Source of the DNA: Coptis chinensis
Lineage: Eukaryota; Streptophyta; Magnoliopsida; Ranunculales; Ranunculaceae
NCBI GenBank assembly: GCA_015680905.1
Contig: CM027380.1
Coordinates: forward strand, 107,308,501-107,372,500
Reading direction: 5' to 3'
Length of the DNA stretch: 64,000 bases
Below are positions 55,450-64,000 of this stretch, piece after piece. The position numbers and the translations under genes are program-made. How positions within the stretch are numbered: position 1 is the first letter of the stretch; every line of letters starts with the position of its first letter. Below the pieces are notes generated by a model. The model was not told the DNA's origin and did no database searches. It saw nothing but the letters and a program-made list of their open reading frames with translations.

Positions 55450-58194
55450 ATGGCTGAAGCGATACTTTCTGTTGTCCTGGATCAGTTGACCTCATTCATC
55501 CGAAATGAAGTTGAACAGGAGGTGAGGTTAGTGGTTGGCGTTCGTGAAGAATTAAATAACCTCCACACTCATCTCACTTTGATCAAAGCGGTACTTGAAG
55601 ACGCTGAAAAGAAAGAAATACATGATAATGCAATTAAGGTTTGGTTGGGACAGCTCAAAGATGTGATGTATGATGCAGAGGATGTTTTGGATGAATGGAA
55701 CACACGAATTCTCATTTCTGCTAATGGCCCTCACGTTGCCAACAGGGTGCGTTCCTATTTGTTATCTCTGTGTGCTTGCTTTAAACATGTTGGAGTACGC
55801 CACGACATTGCTCATAGGATTAAAGGCATAAGAGAAGGACTAGATGTGATTGCTCACAGCAAGAATCAACTAGGCCTCGTTCAGAGTCATAATCATCACG
55901 AGGAACCTCGACAACTCACTAGCTCTGTTGTGGATGTATCAGTGATATTCGGTCGGGATCATGACAAACAAGAGATACTCAGCAAGTTGCTATGTGAGAC
56001 TAGTCAACAAGAAACTCAAGTCCGTACGCCTATCTTGTCAATAGTTGGAACTGGTGGGTTTGGCAAGACAACTCTTGCGCAGCTAGTGTATAAGGAAGCT
56101 ACCTTTGAGCTGAAAATATGGGTTTGTGTTTCTGATCCTTTTGATCGTGAGAGGATTGCTAGAGAAATCATTGAACAAGCTACTGGAGGGAAGCCACCAA
56201 ATGTGGCTGGGTGGGAACTTTTACATCAGCATTTGTGCAACTCAGTAAAGGGAAAGCGGTTTTTGCTCGTGCTAGATGATGTTTGGACTGAAGATTCCGG
56301 TCTTTGGGAGCCATTGAAGCTATCTCTCAATGGTGGTGAGCGAGGAAGCAAAATCATCGTCACCACACGTAACGAGGCAGTTGCGACAATGATCGGTTCA
56401 ATTTATATACACAGGCTTGCACAGTTGTCCGACGATGGCTGTTGGGACTTATTCAGACATATAGCTTTTTGGGGAAGAACACAACAAGAGCAGGAAAGAT
56501 TGAAGGGAATTGGACAAGAAATCGCAAAGAAATGCAAAGGTGTTCCACTAGCTGTCAAGACATTAGCAAGTCTAATGCGATTCAAACGAGCAAAAGAAGA
56601 TTGGATGAGTGTATTAGAAAATGACATTTGGAAAACACAAGAACAGACTTTCTTACCTGCTCTTTTGTTGAGCTATCATGATTTGCCGTCAGTTTTGAAA
56701 CGATGCTTCATGTACTGTGCAATCTTTCCAAAAGACCACAACATTTGGAAGGATCAATTGGTGAAGCTATGGATGGCTCAAGGTTATCTCGGCTCTGATG
56801 GAGCAACAGAGCTAGAGAGGGTTGGTGTCGAGTATTTTGATGCTCTGGCGATGCGTTCTTTCTTCCAAGATTTTGAGAAAGACGATGATGGAAACATTTT
56901 TGAATGCAAGATGCATGATCTCGTACATGACTTTGTCCAGTTCCTCACAAAAGCTGATTGCTCTGTTTTGGTGAATAATGAGAAAATTTGCAACGACAAG
57001 ATTCGTCATTTGACAGTTGATGATGTAGAGAATCCATCTATATATGAAGCGAAAAAGTTACGCACGCTGCTGTTGGTAGGAACAGCATCCAGGTCGGTGC
57101 CTTCTGCATTACACCAATTGACATGTCTTAGGACCTTAGACTTGAGTCGTTCTGATGACCTTGAAGTACTTCCAAGTGAAGTGAGTAGATTATTACATCT
57201 TCGGTATCTTGATTTGTCGTTTACAGGAGTGAAGGAATTGCCTGAGACAGTGAGAAGTCTAGTTAATTTGCAAACACTGAAGCTTGACGGGTGTATAAAT
57301 CTTTGTAAACTGCCAGAAGGAATTGGAGAGCTTTCTAACCTAAGACATCTGGAAGTTCAAGGGACTCGTGGTCTAAAGTATTATCCGCGAGGAAGCATTG
57401 AGAGATTGAGTCAGCTTCGAACATTAAGTAAGTTTGTTGTGAGTGATGGAAGCAACAAAGGGTCCGTGATTGGGGAACTAGGAAATCTCAATTTTCTCAA
57501 AGGAAGCCTAGATATTATGGGGTTAAGGCACGTAAAAAGTGTGAATGAGGCTAAAGAGGCACAATTGCAGAAAAAGAATTACATTTCAGACTTGTGGTTG
57601 AATTTCCAAGATGACATAATTGCGCGTGATATTGGACCCGTCAGCAACGAAGAGGAGATACGAAGGATGGAAGGTGTTCTTGAAAATCTGGAACCACATA
57701 AAGAAAGCTTGGAACGATTGGTAATAAGATACTATGCTGGATCCACGCTCCCTACTTGGATGAGAATGATGTCCAATATTACATCCTTGTCCCTTTATTA
57801 TTGCCCAAATTTGATGGTGGAACCGCACTACCTTTTTCCTCCTCGGCTTGAAACTCTGGAATTATTCTACGATGTAGGTGTTCTTTCAAAATCGTTAATG
57901 TCCCTCACCCACAACAACAACCTCAAATCTCTTCAAATCTCGAGTTCTCCGCATTCCTCTCTCCCCCAAGGATTAAACCAACTCACGTCACTTCAACAAT
58001 TGACTTTTTATTCATGCGAATTCCTTGATTTCAAGCCAGAAGAGTTGAAACCACTCACCATGCTTCGCAAATTGGAAATCAGTTACTGCAATATTATTAC
58101 GAGAGAACGTAGCAGAGAGGAGGACTGGAGCATCTTAACCCACGTTCCCATCATTGAAATTGATAGGAAAGATATTAAAAAAAGCAGAAACTGA
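55450..58194 (+). CDS. CC-NB-ARC-LRR (CNL) disease-resistance receptor
   Basis: Single-exon gene for a 914-residue intracellular immune receptor of the RGA type. Such proteins sense pathogen effectors and switch between ADP- and ATP-bound states. An Rx_N coiled coil covers about 1-130 with the EDVID-like DAEDVLDEW at 75-83. NB-ARC covers about 170-500: P-loop GTGGFGKTT (200-208, Lys206), RNBS-A FELKIWVCVSD (219-229), kinase-2 FLLVLDDVW (271-279, the Trp marking non-TIR type), RNBS-B GSKIIVTTR (299-307), GLPL as CKGVPLAVK (362-370), RNBS-D CFMYCAIFPKD (419-429) and MHD (488-490). Leucine-rich repeats run from about 535 to 900. The P-loop to RNBS-A spacing is short (VYKE then ATFELKIW), as if about ten residues were lost. 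The LRR is modest in size. No stop or frameshift is present. ATG context AAAAATGGC is good, and the MAEAILS start is typical. Probably functional, with the NB-ARC deletion as a caution. Confidence 0.93.
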   Translation: MAEAILSVVLDQLTSFIRNEVEQEVRLVVGVREELNNLHTHLTLIKAVLEDAEKKEIHDNAIKVWLGQLKDVMYDAEDVLDEWNTRILISANGPHVANRVRSYLLSLCACFKHVGVRHDIAHRIKGIREGLDVIAHSKNQLGLVQSHNHHEEPRQLTSSVVDVSVIFGRDHDKQEILSKLLCETSQQETQVRTPILSIVGTGGFGKTTLAQLVYKEATFELKIWVCVSDPFDRERIAREIIEQATGGKPPNVAGWELLHQHLCNSVKGKRFLLVLDDVWTEDSGLWEPLKLSLNGGERGSKIIVTTRNEAVATMIGSIYIHRLAQLSDDGCWDLFRHIAFWGRTQQEQERLKGIGQEIAKKCKGVPLAVKTLASLMRFKRAKEDWMSVLENDIWKTQEQTFLPALLLSYHDLPSVLKRCFMYCAIFPKDHNIWKDQLVKLWMAQGYLGSDGATELERVGVEYFDALAMRSFFQDFEKDDDGNIFECKMHDLVHDFVQFLTKADCSVLVNNEKICNDKIRHLTVDDVENPSIYEAKKLRTLLLVGTASRSVPSALHQLTCLRTLDLSRSDDLEVLPSEVSRLLHLRYLDLSFTGVKELPETVRSLVNLQTLKLDGCINLCKLPEGIGELSNLRHLEVQGTRGLKYYPRGSIERLSQLRTLSKFVVSDGSNKGSVIGELGNLNFLKGSLDIMGLRHVKSVNEAKEAQLQKKNYISDLWLNFQDDIIARDIGPVSNEEEIRRMEGVLENLEPHKESLERLVIRYYAGSTLPTWMRMMSNITSLSLYYCPNLMVEPHYLFPPRLETLELFYDVGVLSKSLMSLTHNNNLKSLQISSSPHSSLPQGLNQLTSLQQLTFYSCEFLDFKPEELKPLTMLRKLEISYCNIITRERSREEDWSILTHVPIIEIDRKDIKKSRN

Positions 58195-58394
58195 GTTAGT
58201 TCTTGTGGCGGAAAATTAATTTATCATTTTTGATTACACAATTGAACGAAAACATGAAGAAGATTTGGTGTTTTACAGAAGCCCAATTGAAGGAGAAGAA
58301 GAGGTCCTTCCCTTTTTCTTCATTTCAGTATTCATTAATTATATTTATTTTTTCAATTAATAATAAAGCTTAATATTATCTCATTTGTCTGACA

Positions 58395-59090
58395 GTGAAA
58401 CTTATTGGGAAATTGCAAGATGGAACTGTGTTTCTGAAGATGATGAGCTATTTGAGTTCAAGATGGATGAAGGTAATTTTTCACGTCGCTGGATTTGGCA
58501 TGCTTTCTTTGTTATCATCATTAAACTTGATACTGAAGTGTAGTCTTTACATTTTGCAGAGCAAGTTATTGATGGACTTGATAGAGCTGTCATGACAATG
58601 AAGAAATGGTTTCGGTTCATCTGAATCCAAGCAAGAAATGGTTGTTGTTCCCCCAAATTCCACATTATACTATACTATGAAGTTGAGCTTGAATCCTTTG
58701 TCAAGGTATCTTTAGTGTGATTTCTCTTTGTACGGCTCTTGCATTGTGCCTTTATGAGTGAATTTAAAATTTTCATTTTCTATCAATAGGAGAGAGAATC
58801 GTGGGACATGAACACACCTGAGAAAATTGAAGCCTCTGGTAAGAAGAAAGAGGAAGGAAATGTAACATTCAAAGCTGGAAAATATGTAAGGCTTCAAAAA
58901 GATATGAAAAGGTAAGAGAGTTTTTAGTAGGATTGAATAATTTTAGAGGTGATTTCATTTTATTGCAACTCACTGAAAATTTCCCTGTAATTAGGCTGGA
59001 AAATTTATTGAATATGACACCTACTTCAGTGAAGAGGAAAAGAAACAGTCCAGGGTTCTGAAGGTAAGCTGCAGTCTGAATAATGCACCT
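58395..59090 (+). pseudogene. FKBP62/65 (ROF-type) immunophilin gene fragment
   Basis: Exon pieces with introns retained match the third FK506-binding domain and TPR entry of plant 62-65 kDa FKBP peptidyl-prolyl isomerases. They read VKLIGKLQDGTVFL, EDDELFEFKMDE (frame shifted, to about 58470), EQVIDGLDRAVMTMKK (from 58559), VVPPNSTLYY, LNPLSR-type VELESFVK (to 58707), ESWDMNTPEKIEASGKKKEE and GNVTFKAGKY (58791-58912), then FIEYDTYFSEEEKKQSRVLK and VSCSLNNAP to 59090. The exon after 58560 has lost the central part of the domain (between VMTMKK and VVPPNS), and earlier FKBP domains and the rest of the TPR are absent. It begins 200 bases after the CNL stop and is not fused to it. Confidence 0.8.
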
Positions 59091-59971
59091 TTTCTTCTTC
59101 TTTTTTATGTTTTAAAAATGTTGGGAAATTGATTTCACTGTAAGGGGTATTTGCAATGCGGAAGAAAAAGGGTTTTTGTTTCTATGGAAACTGTTAATGT
59201 TGAAGTTCATTGTTAGTGTTTGTATAGCTACATTGTTGATAACTTGTAGTTGTAGTTAGAGAAACAATGGGATTTGTTTCTTAGATATGGAAAACCATTT
59301 GCACTGCAGATCATTTGATCATACTCTACCTCAAAATGCTGCGAATATCGTTTACTAAACAAGTAGCAGGCAGTAATCCATTCTGGATACTTTGACACCA
59401 AATGCCAATGTGCCTAGTTATTTATCTAACTGTAATGTAGATATTTTGTAAAATGTTGTTTTCTCATTCATAACTAGTTCTGGAGAATTTTCCTAATATT
59501 TTGTACGATGGCAAACTAAACTGTGTCTGGCACTCTATACCAACAATAAGTTTCTAAGTGGTTATTGCACGATTCCGAATCCAATTTTATAGTGGGCATC
59601 TTAACATTTCTTGTTTTATCAACTCATGCTGTAATTTGTTTTATGATTTTTTTGTGTCCAGATACATCTATTCGATCTGGAGCTATCTCAGGATCTGGAT
59701 CAGGATGCTGGGGCTTTAAGCACACATATGAAGGATGCTTTTGGAACGTCATAGAAGAGCTCTTCGAAGGGAAGCTTTTAGAGGGAACTGTTGATCCAGG
59801 GAACCCAGCAATTATTGTTATCACTTATCAGTACATCTGCTATAAGATCGTTGGAGCTTCTCAGGTTCCCTTGCATTCATAATGTCCAAGTTATTATGAT
59901 TTATAGATTAAGAACATTCACGATTTTCTTTTCCCTACAAATAGTTGAAAAGTTTCATTTATTGATCTCTG
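59091..59971. other. Noncoding stretch with one exon-like segment
   Basis: At 59655 a GTGTCCAG acceptor-like site precedes a frame open to 59882 (SGSGSGCWGFKHTYEGCFWN, then EELFEGKLLEGTVDPGNPAI). I do not recognise it, and an alternative frame (IHLFDLELSQDLDQDAGAL) is equally protein-like, so its coding status is unresolved. Confidence 0.35.
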
Positions 59972-61012
59972 CTAGATGACATCACCAAAACTACCAAAGC
60001 CTATTCGCTAGTGATGGGCTTGAAAATTGGAATCTCTTGTCTAACATTCGGAATGTAGTTGGTTGGGAGTTGTACGTCGGTTGTCATAGGGGTGTAACCT
60101 TAATTAAGGAGTTCTTTAGAACGGGCACTAGGACTTGGGATGTCGGTTTGCACCATGTTAGTGAGATTCTCTCTCACATTTGTATCCTTGTTGCATCCTA
60201 ATTAATAAATTTTACTTACAAAAGAAAATCTTTCCTAGATCAATCTATTATCAGATCTTGATGGCAATAGGGCTTTCCATTAGAAGTGATAAAAATTCAG
60301 TAATGTATCACATTCGTTTCTGTTGTTTGGTGTAGGCTAACTGATGGTACCGAAGTAATCAGTGAAAAGATCTTATTCAAAGTCCAAATTAGCGAAATAA
60401 ATTAAGTTAATCGTCTAATTGTTTTAAATAGATTAAGGAAACCATAAGAGGGGCCTCAGATTGGCTATGACAAGTGAATGAGTGATTGAGCATACTTACT
60501 GCATCATATGATTTATATGTCAACAAAATCGACTCCAAATTTTGGATCTTCTAATGACTTGCGTCAATGCTCTGAGCACCTGCTACACCTCCATCTTGTA
60601 ATGTGTGACTTAGTGTTAAATTTTATGTCCAGGATTAAAAAGTTAATTGACGTGGATGCTTTGGGGCTTTCGAGGCTATCAGTGATTGTGATGGACATGC
60701 ACACAGATGCAAAAGGCTATTCATTGCTTGCTCTTCCGCAAGTCAGGTATAGCTATGGAACTCTATAGATTTAAAAAAAATCCGAGCCTTGGTTTTTTTG
60801 TGTTGTTAATTCTGCTTGACATCCATCAAAACTTTTTGTATTAAAATCCTCACTGTATAGACTTTATTGTTGTTTCCTTTGGCAGTGAAGAGTTTTGGGA
60901 CTTGTATAAAAGCCATTTTCACCAGCTAAAGGTCCAGGGAGATCTACGCATCTGTCTCTACGGCCCAATATCTTGTGCGTGTGACAAAAAGAGTGCCGTA
61001 ACTCATGATGAG
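59972..61012 (+). repeat. Duplicated block, copy B
   Basis: Same order and orientation as 34197-35785. It lacks the 39-bp tandem unit and the 416-bp poly(A)-tailed insertion found in copy A and is not interrupted by a gypsy element. It therefore shows the pre-insertion state. Confidence 0.85.
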
Positions 61013-61016
61013 TAAC
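60615..61016 (+). pseudogene. CMSS1-like 3' exons, copy B
   Basis: An exon-like segment from about 60632 to 60746, ending at a CAG/GTATAG donor, encodes KKLIDVDALGLSRLSVIVMD and MHTDAKGYSLLALPQVR. The next, after a GGCAG acceptor at 60884, encodes EEFWDLYKSHFHQLKVQGDL and RICLYGPISCACDKKSAVTH to a stop at 61014-61016. The frame is intact in both, unlike copy A. Only the C-terminal part of the gene is present and no start or upstream exons were found, so it is a fragment. The CMS1 ribosomal small subunit homolog call is from memory; the pairing with copy A is directly visible. Confidence 0.5.
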
Positions 61017-62175
61017 TACCGTTTATGAAGCCAAGGTATTGAACAATCTGTTGTACTAGTATACTGATGAAGATTCATTGCACCTCAGTTCGTTTCTGAA
61101 AAATTAAAGTCGGCAGGGTTCTCTACTTATTTTTGTCGGTTTTGTATAGTGCACATCTAATAGCTATTCATGAATCTTTGTACCACAAATCAAAGGTCAA
61201 CTACTTCTGCCATTGAGCACATAGTATATAAATTACTTTTGCCATTGACCACATCTATATTTGCTTGAGTTTTAACATTTTATAATATATACGACCGGAT
61301 GTGTAAATTGATTGTCTCCAGCATAACGTTTTTAGCTCTGAAGTAACTGATAAACAAACACATACTGGTCTGGCAGCAAATCAACCAATTCTCATCTAAA
61401 TCCATGTACTGAATGCTCAAACCACCAAGTGCAAAAAATTAGGCTCATCAAATCATAGACGCAAATATCGTAAGACATTGCATTCTGAAATTGATCTCTT
61501 CATTCTGAAAGAAGTTTAGACTCAGTAACTCATAAGAGTTTTGACTGTCAGCCTAAATGCAATGGATGAAGAGGATTATCCAAGTATATACTAGAGGATT
61601 AACAAAAGAAGAAGACACAAGTCGCATGCAGAGTCATAGATAAGCATTCAAGCATAGAGACACAGGATCGATTCTCCTTCAAGACACAGTAGAAAAACAC
61701 AAGCTGACACGTACATGTCTGCTTTAGAAGAAGTGTTCTGGTAGTGGCCCTTCGAACACTTTAGTTTATTAATTATGAGAAACTGATAAGTCTTAGCAGC
61801 AATCTTAACAGGGTTATAACAATAAAGACAATTACAGATTCCGAAGAACTAAACAAATGCGCACACGGAGGATTGAAACATATTTTTACATATACACATA
61901 TAAACATGGACTTTCATTGCAGTTTCTGTAGCAATGGCCAATGGAGTATATGGCACAACAAACATTGAATTGTATAATTACTTTTTAATTTCACAGCAAT
62001 ACAATTGAACTTCATTGTTAAGCAACAGCAAGCTTCTTGCAAACAAAAACTAAGGGCAAGCAAGCATTATCTCGAAATCGGTGCTTCTCTTCGTTAAATT
62101 AAGCTATCATTATATCAGAAGTATGTAATCCTTTTCTGGGCAGCTCTTATTTTCTGCTAAATACAAGTCTAAGCT
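61017..62175. other. Intergenic DNA and 3' flank of SPPL
   Basis: No supported gene. The right portion is the expected 3' untranslated region of the minus-strand SPPL gene. Confidence 0.5.
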
Positions 62176-64000
62176 TCAAGCTTCTCCCGAACGTTCACTG
62201 GACGTGGATTCATCACTCCCATAGTTCCAAAGATGTCTCAGCTCTCCCCTAATGGAACCCAGTATAACAACCACCCCTGGACAGAAAAATCAGGAAAAGA
62301 AATTATAGATCAAGATAAAAAAAAAATGTAGTCTGTAATCGAAAACAACTTCAAATGGCATCTAGCATTTCATTACCTAAAGTACATGGAACAAGGTAGA
62401 GGAGTGCAGGTTGGCCATGCCCATCCATCAAGTATAGACCAAGATATGTAAGGAAGAGACCTGCATCCAATAGGTGGAAAAAACCCTCTGTTAATAAATG
62501 CACAAACGAATATATAAAGAAATACAGAGAAAAGGAAACTGAAAGCGCATTTTGAGATTATTGTACTCGGAATGGGAAAGAGGACGGGTGGAAATTATTT
62601 CAGAAACAGATTTTCAAGAATTCTGCTGAATTGAGACTCACCAAGTCCATAACCAATCACCAACCACAGAAAGTATCCATTGAAGATGCCCTTCTTACTT
62701 TTTCTGTCATATCTGCATAAACCAAGTGAACCCATAAAACATACAAACAGTGAAACAATAGAGCACTATACATACTTTCATTTCTATTTATAATATAATG
62801 CTTCATCCTTATATTCCTCAGCTAGAGAGACTTATAGCAACTATAGAGCACTTAATAGCTATTGTGAGCATTTCAAACTTTTGTTCTTTACCAAGAAACA
62901 AAAATTAGTTTAGTTAAGAGGGGGTCAAAAAAAATGACCACATAGCATAATAGCTATATAAATCTTTTAGTTTCTCCACAAATTTCCTTATTATTTGTAT
63001 GCGTAAGCACTTCTCCTTCAACCAAAGGACTTCTTCAATAGTTTCATAGTACCATCCGACAACTTTCGAGGATTACAATTAATTCTTTCATCAATTTATG
63101 GAACAAAATAGTTCTCTTTTACTATCTACTGATTTATTTGCTCTGTTATACTTTCCCATCATTCTCTAGGTTATCGAACATCCATACCAAGTTTCCTAGT
63201 AAAATACTACATGAAATAGTACCTGAAAGCAAATGAGATAAGTAAACCAGGGAAGAGAATATCTCCAAATCCTATCATATCATAACCGCCCCAAGGATCA
63301 AAAAATCGAGGGATTCTCAATAACATAGGAATGGCTTCTCCGCCACTATTATCACCACGAGCAACCTATAAGTTAAAGAGGTGCCAAAATGAGATTTTGC
63401 TTGAAATTTGTACATTATAGTTCTCAACATGAACATTCGGCATTTTACATCATTTGATGAACTCATTAACTGCACTTTAACAAATGACTACTATATCCTT
63501 ACATAATAACCTAATTATCCTTCTTTTCCTAACAGCTTGGTTATGTTCTCTTCCTTTACTATTACTTAGGCAAGCTGGACTACCACAGAAACCACATTGT
63601 TCCAATGTAATGTGTACACCGCCCTGAGCTATGGGCTCTACAAAGCTGATGCAGTGGAAGCATGATGCGTAATTGCGATAAAATTCATAAAAACAAAATG
63701 AAAACATAGATATTTGACCTTCAGTCAAACACCTGAAACAGCTTATAATGGATTGTTTTTTTAAGTCCTTGTTCATAAGTCCTCATTCCGCCAAGAAAGG
63801 TGCTTATTGCCTTCTTTTTCTTGTTACGTGTTAATACTATTTGTGAGAGTATCAACTAATAAATATTTACCTCTGATCATAAAAAAAATCTGTAACGCAT
63901 TACCCCAGACAGAAAGACTAAATAGTACTTGAAAATAGACCATAACTATTGCACATAATAAGAACTAAATCAGAGGAATCTTTTAAATGTACCTGCTTAA
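62176..64000 (-). CDS. Signal peptide peptidase-like protein, C-terminal exons
   Basis: Intramembrane GxGD aspartyl protease of the plant SPPL2-5 group, located in endomembranes. Four minus-strand exons join in frame: 63223-63365, 62642-62712, 62377-62460, 62176-62276 (TGA at 62176-62178). They encode [47 protein letters not shown], the next transmembrane segments [12 protein letters not shown] and [15 protein letters not shown], the PAL motif in [14 protein letters not shown], and the tail [24 protein letters not shown] supplies the second catalytic Asp. The first catalytic Asp (in a YD motif), signal peptide and PA domain lie beyond the right edge. The next upstream intron contains the repeat shared with PWD intron 9. 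No lesion is visible in the part seen. Confidence 0.92.
63472..64000 (-). repeat. Copy of the PWD intron 9 / exon 9 segment in an SPPL intron
   Basis: Closely matches 24230-24777 and runs off the right edge while still matching, including the splice donor and the first bases (read leftward from the exon end) of PWD exon 9. It lies upstream of the SPPL exon at 63223-63365, hence inside an SPPL intron. Confidence 0.85.

Noticed and set aside
55450-59090. CNL receptor with an integrated FKBP domain
   Set aside because: The receptor ends in a stop at 58192-58194, and the FKBP segment is broken, intron-containing and 200 bases away.
63477-63776. 99-codon minus frame, also present at 24235-24486, as a small gene
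   Set aside because: Both copies lie in introns within the shared repeat, the downstream parts differ by frame-changing indels, and no domain is recognisable.

Overview
This is nuclear DNA of a flowering plant, most likely a eudicot. The evidence is split genes with GT-AG introns, a plastid-targeted starch enzyme gene, an intronless CC-NB-ARC-LRR immune receptor gene, and several plant Ty3/gypsy (Tat-like) retrotransposons. The species cannot be named from the sequence alone. Three host genes look sound: phosphoglucan, water dikinase (PWD) on the minus strand (19 exons that splice to an 1182-residue protein), the CNL receptor on the plus strand (914 residues), and the 3' part of a signal peptide peptidase-like (SPPL) protease gene running off the right edge on the minus strand.

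Layout. 0-3.3 kb: a decayed PPR gene and an eIF5A gene missing its first exon(s), abutting the tail of an old gypsy element. 3.3-13.0 kb: a complete but broken gypsy element with LTRs, a 5-bp target duplication (ATCCC), ~90-bp tandem repeats and an antisense extra reading frame; it sits inside the LTR of the older element. 13-19 kb: a LINE fragment, then mostly noncoding DNA with a scrap of a CC-NLR gene. 19.05-28.95 kb: PWD. 29-34 kb: a graveyard of a SINE-like unit, a LINE fragment, an RPS5-like NLR relic and a long-TIR element. 34.2-35.8 kb: a duplicated block with a CMSS1-like gene fragment. 35.8-41.9 kb: a second gypsy element with no 3' LTR. 42.8-43.4 kb: an inverted copy of the 13-kb LINE fragment. 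44.7-53.0 kb: a third gypsy element with both LTRs, TSD CTTTT and an 11-unit palindromic minisatellite. 55.0-58.2 kb: the CNL gene behind a tandem-duplicated upstream region. 58.4-59.1 kb: an FKBP/ROF-type immunophilin pseudogene. 60.0-61.0 kb: the second copy of the CMSS1-containing block. 62.2-64.0 kb: SPPL.

The genes do not form a pathway. The region reads as an NLR-associated neighbourhood reworked by nested retrotransposons and partial duplications. The most informative observations are the antisense frame of element 1, the hairpin minisatellite of element 3, the repeat shared by a PWD intron and an SPPL intron, the direct duplication flanking the CNL gene, and the indel-dominated damage confined to the retroelements, which may be real decay or sequence error. 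I found no convincing wholly new system.
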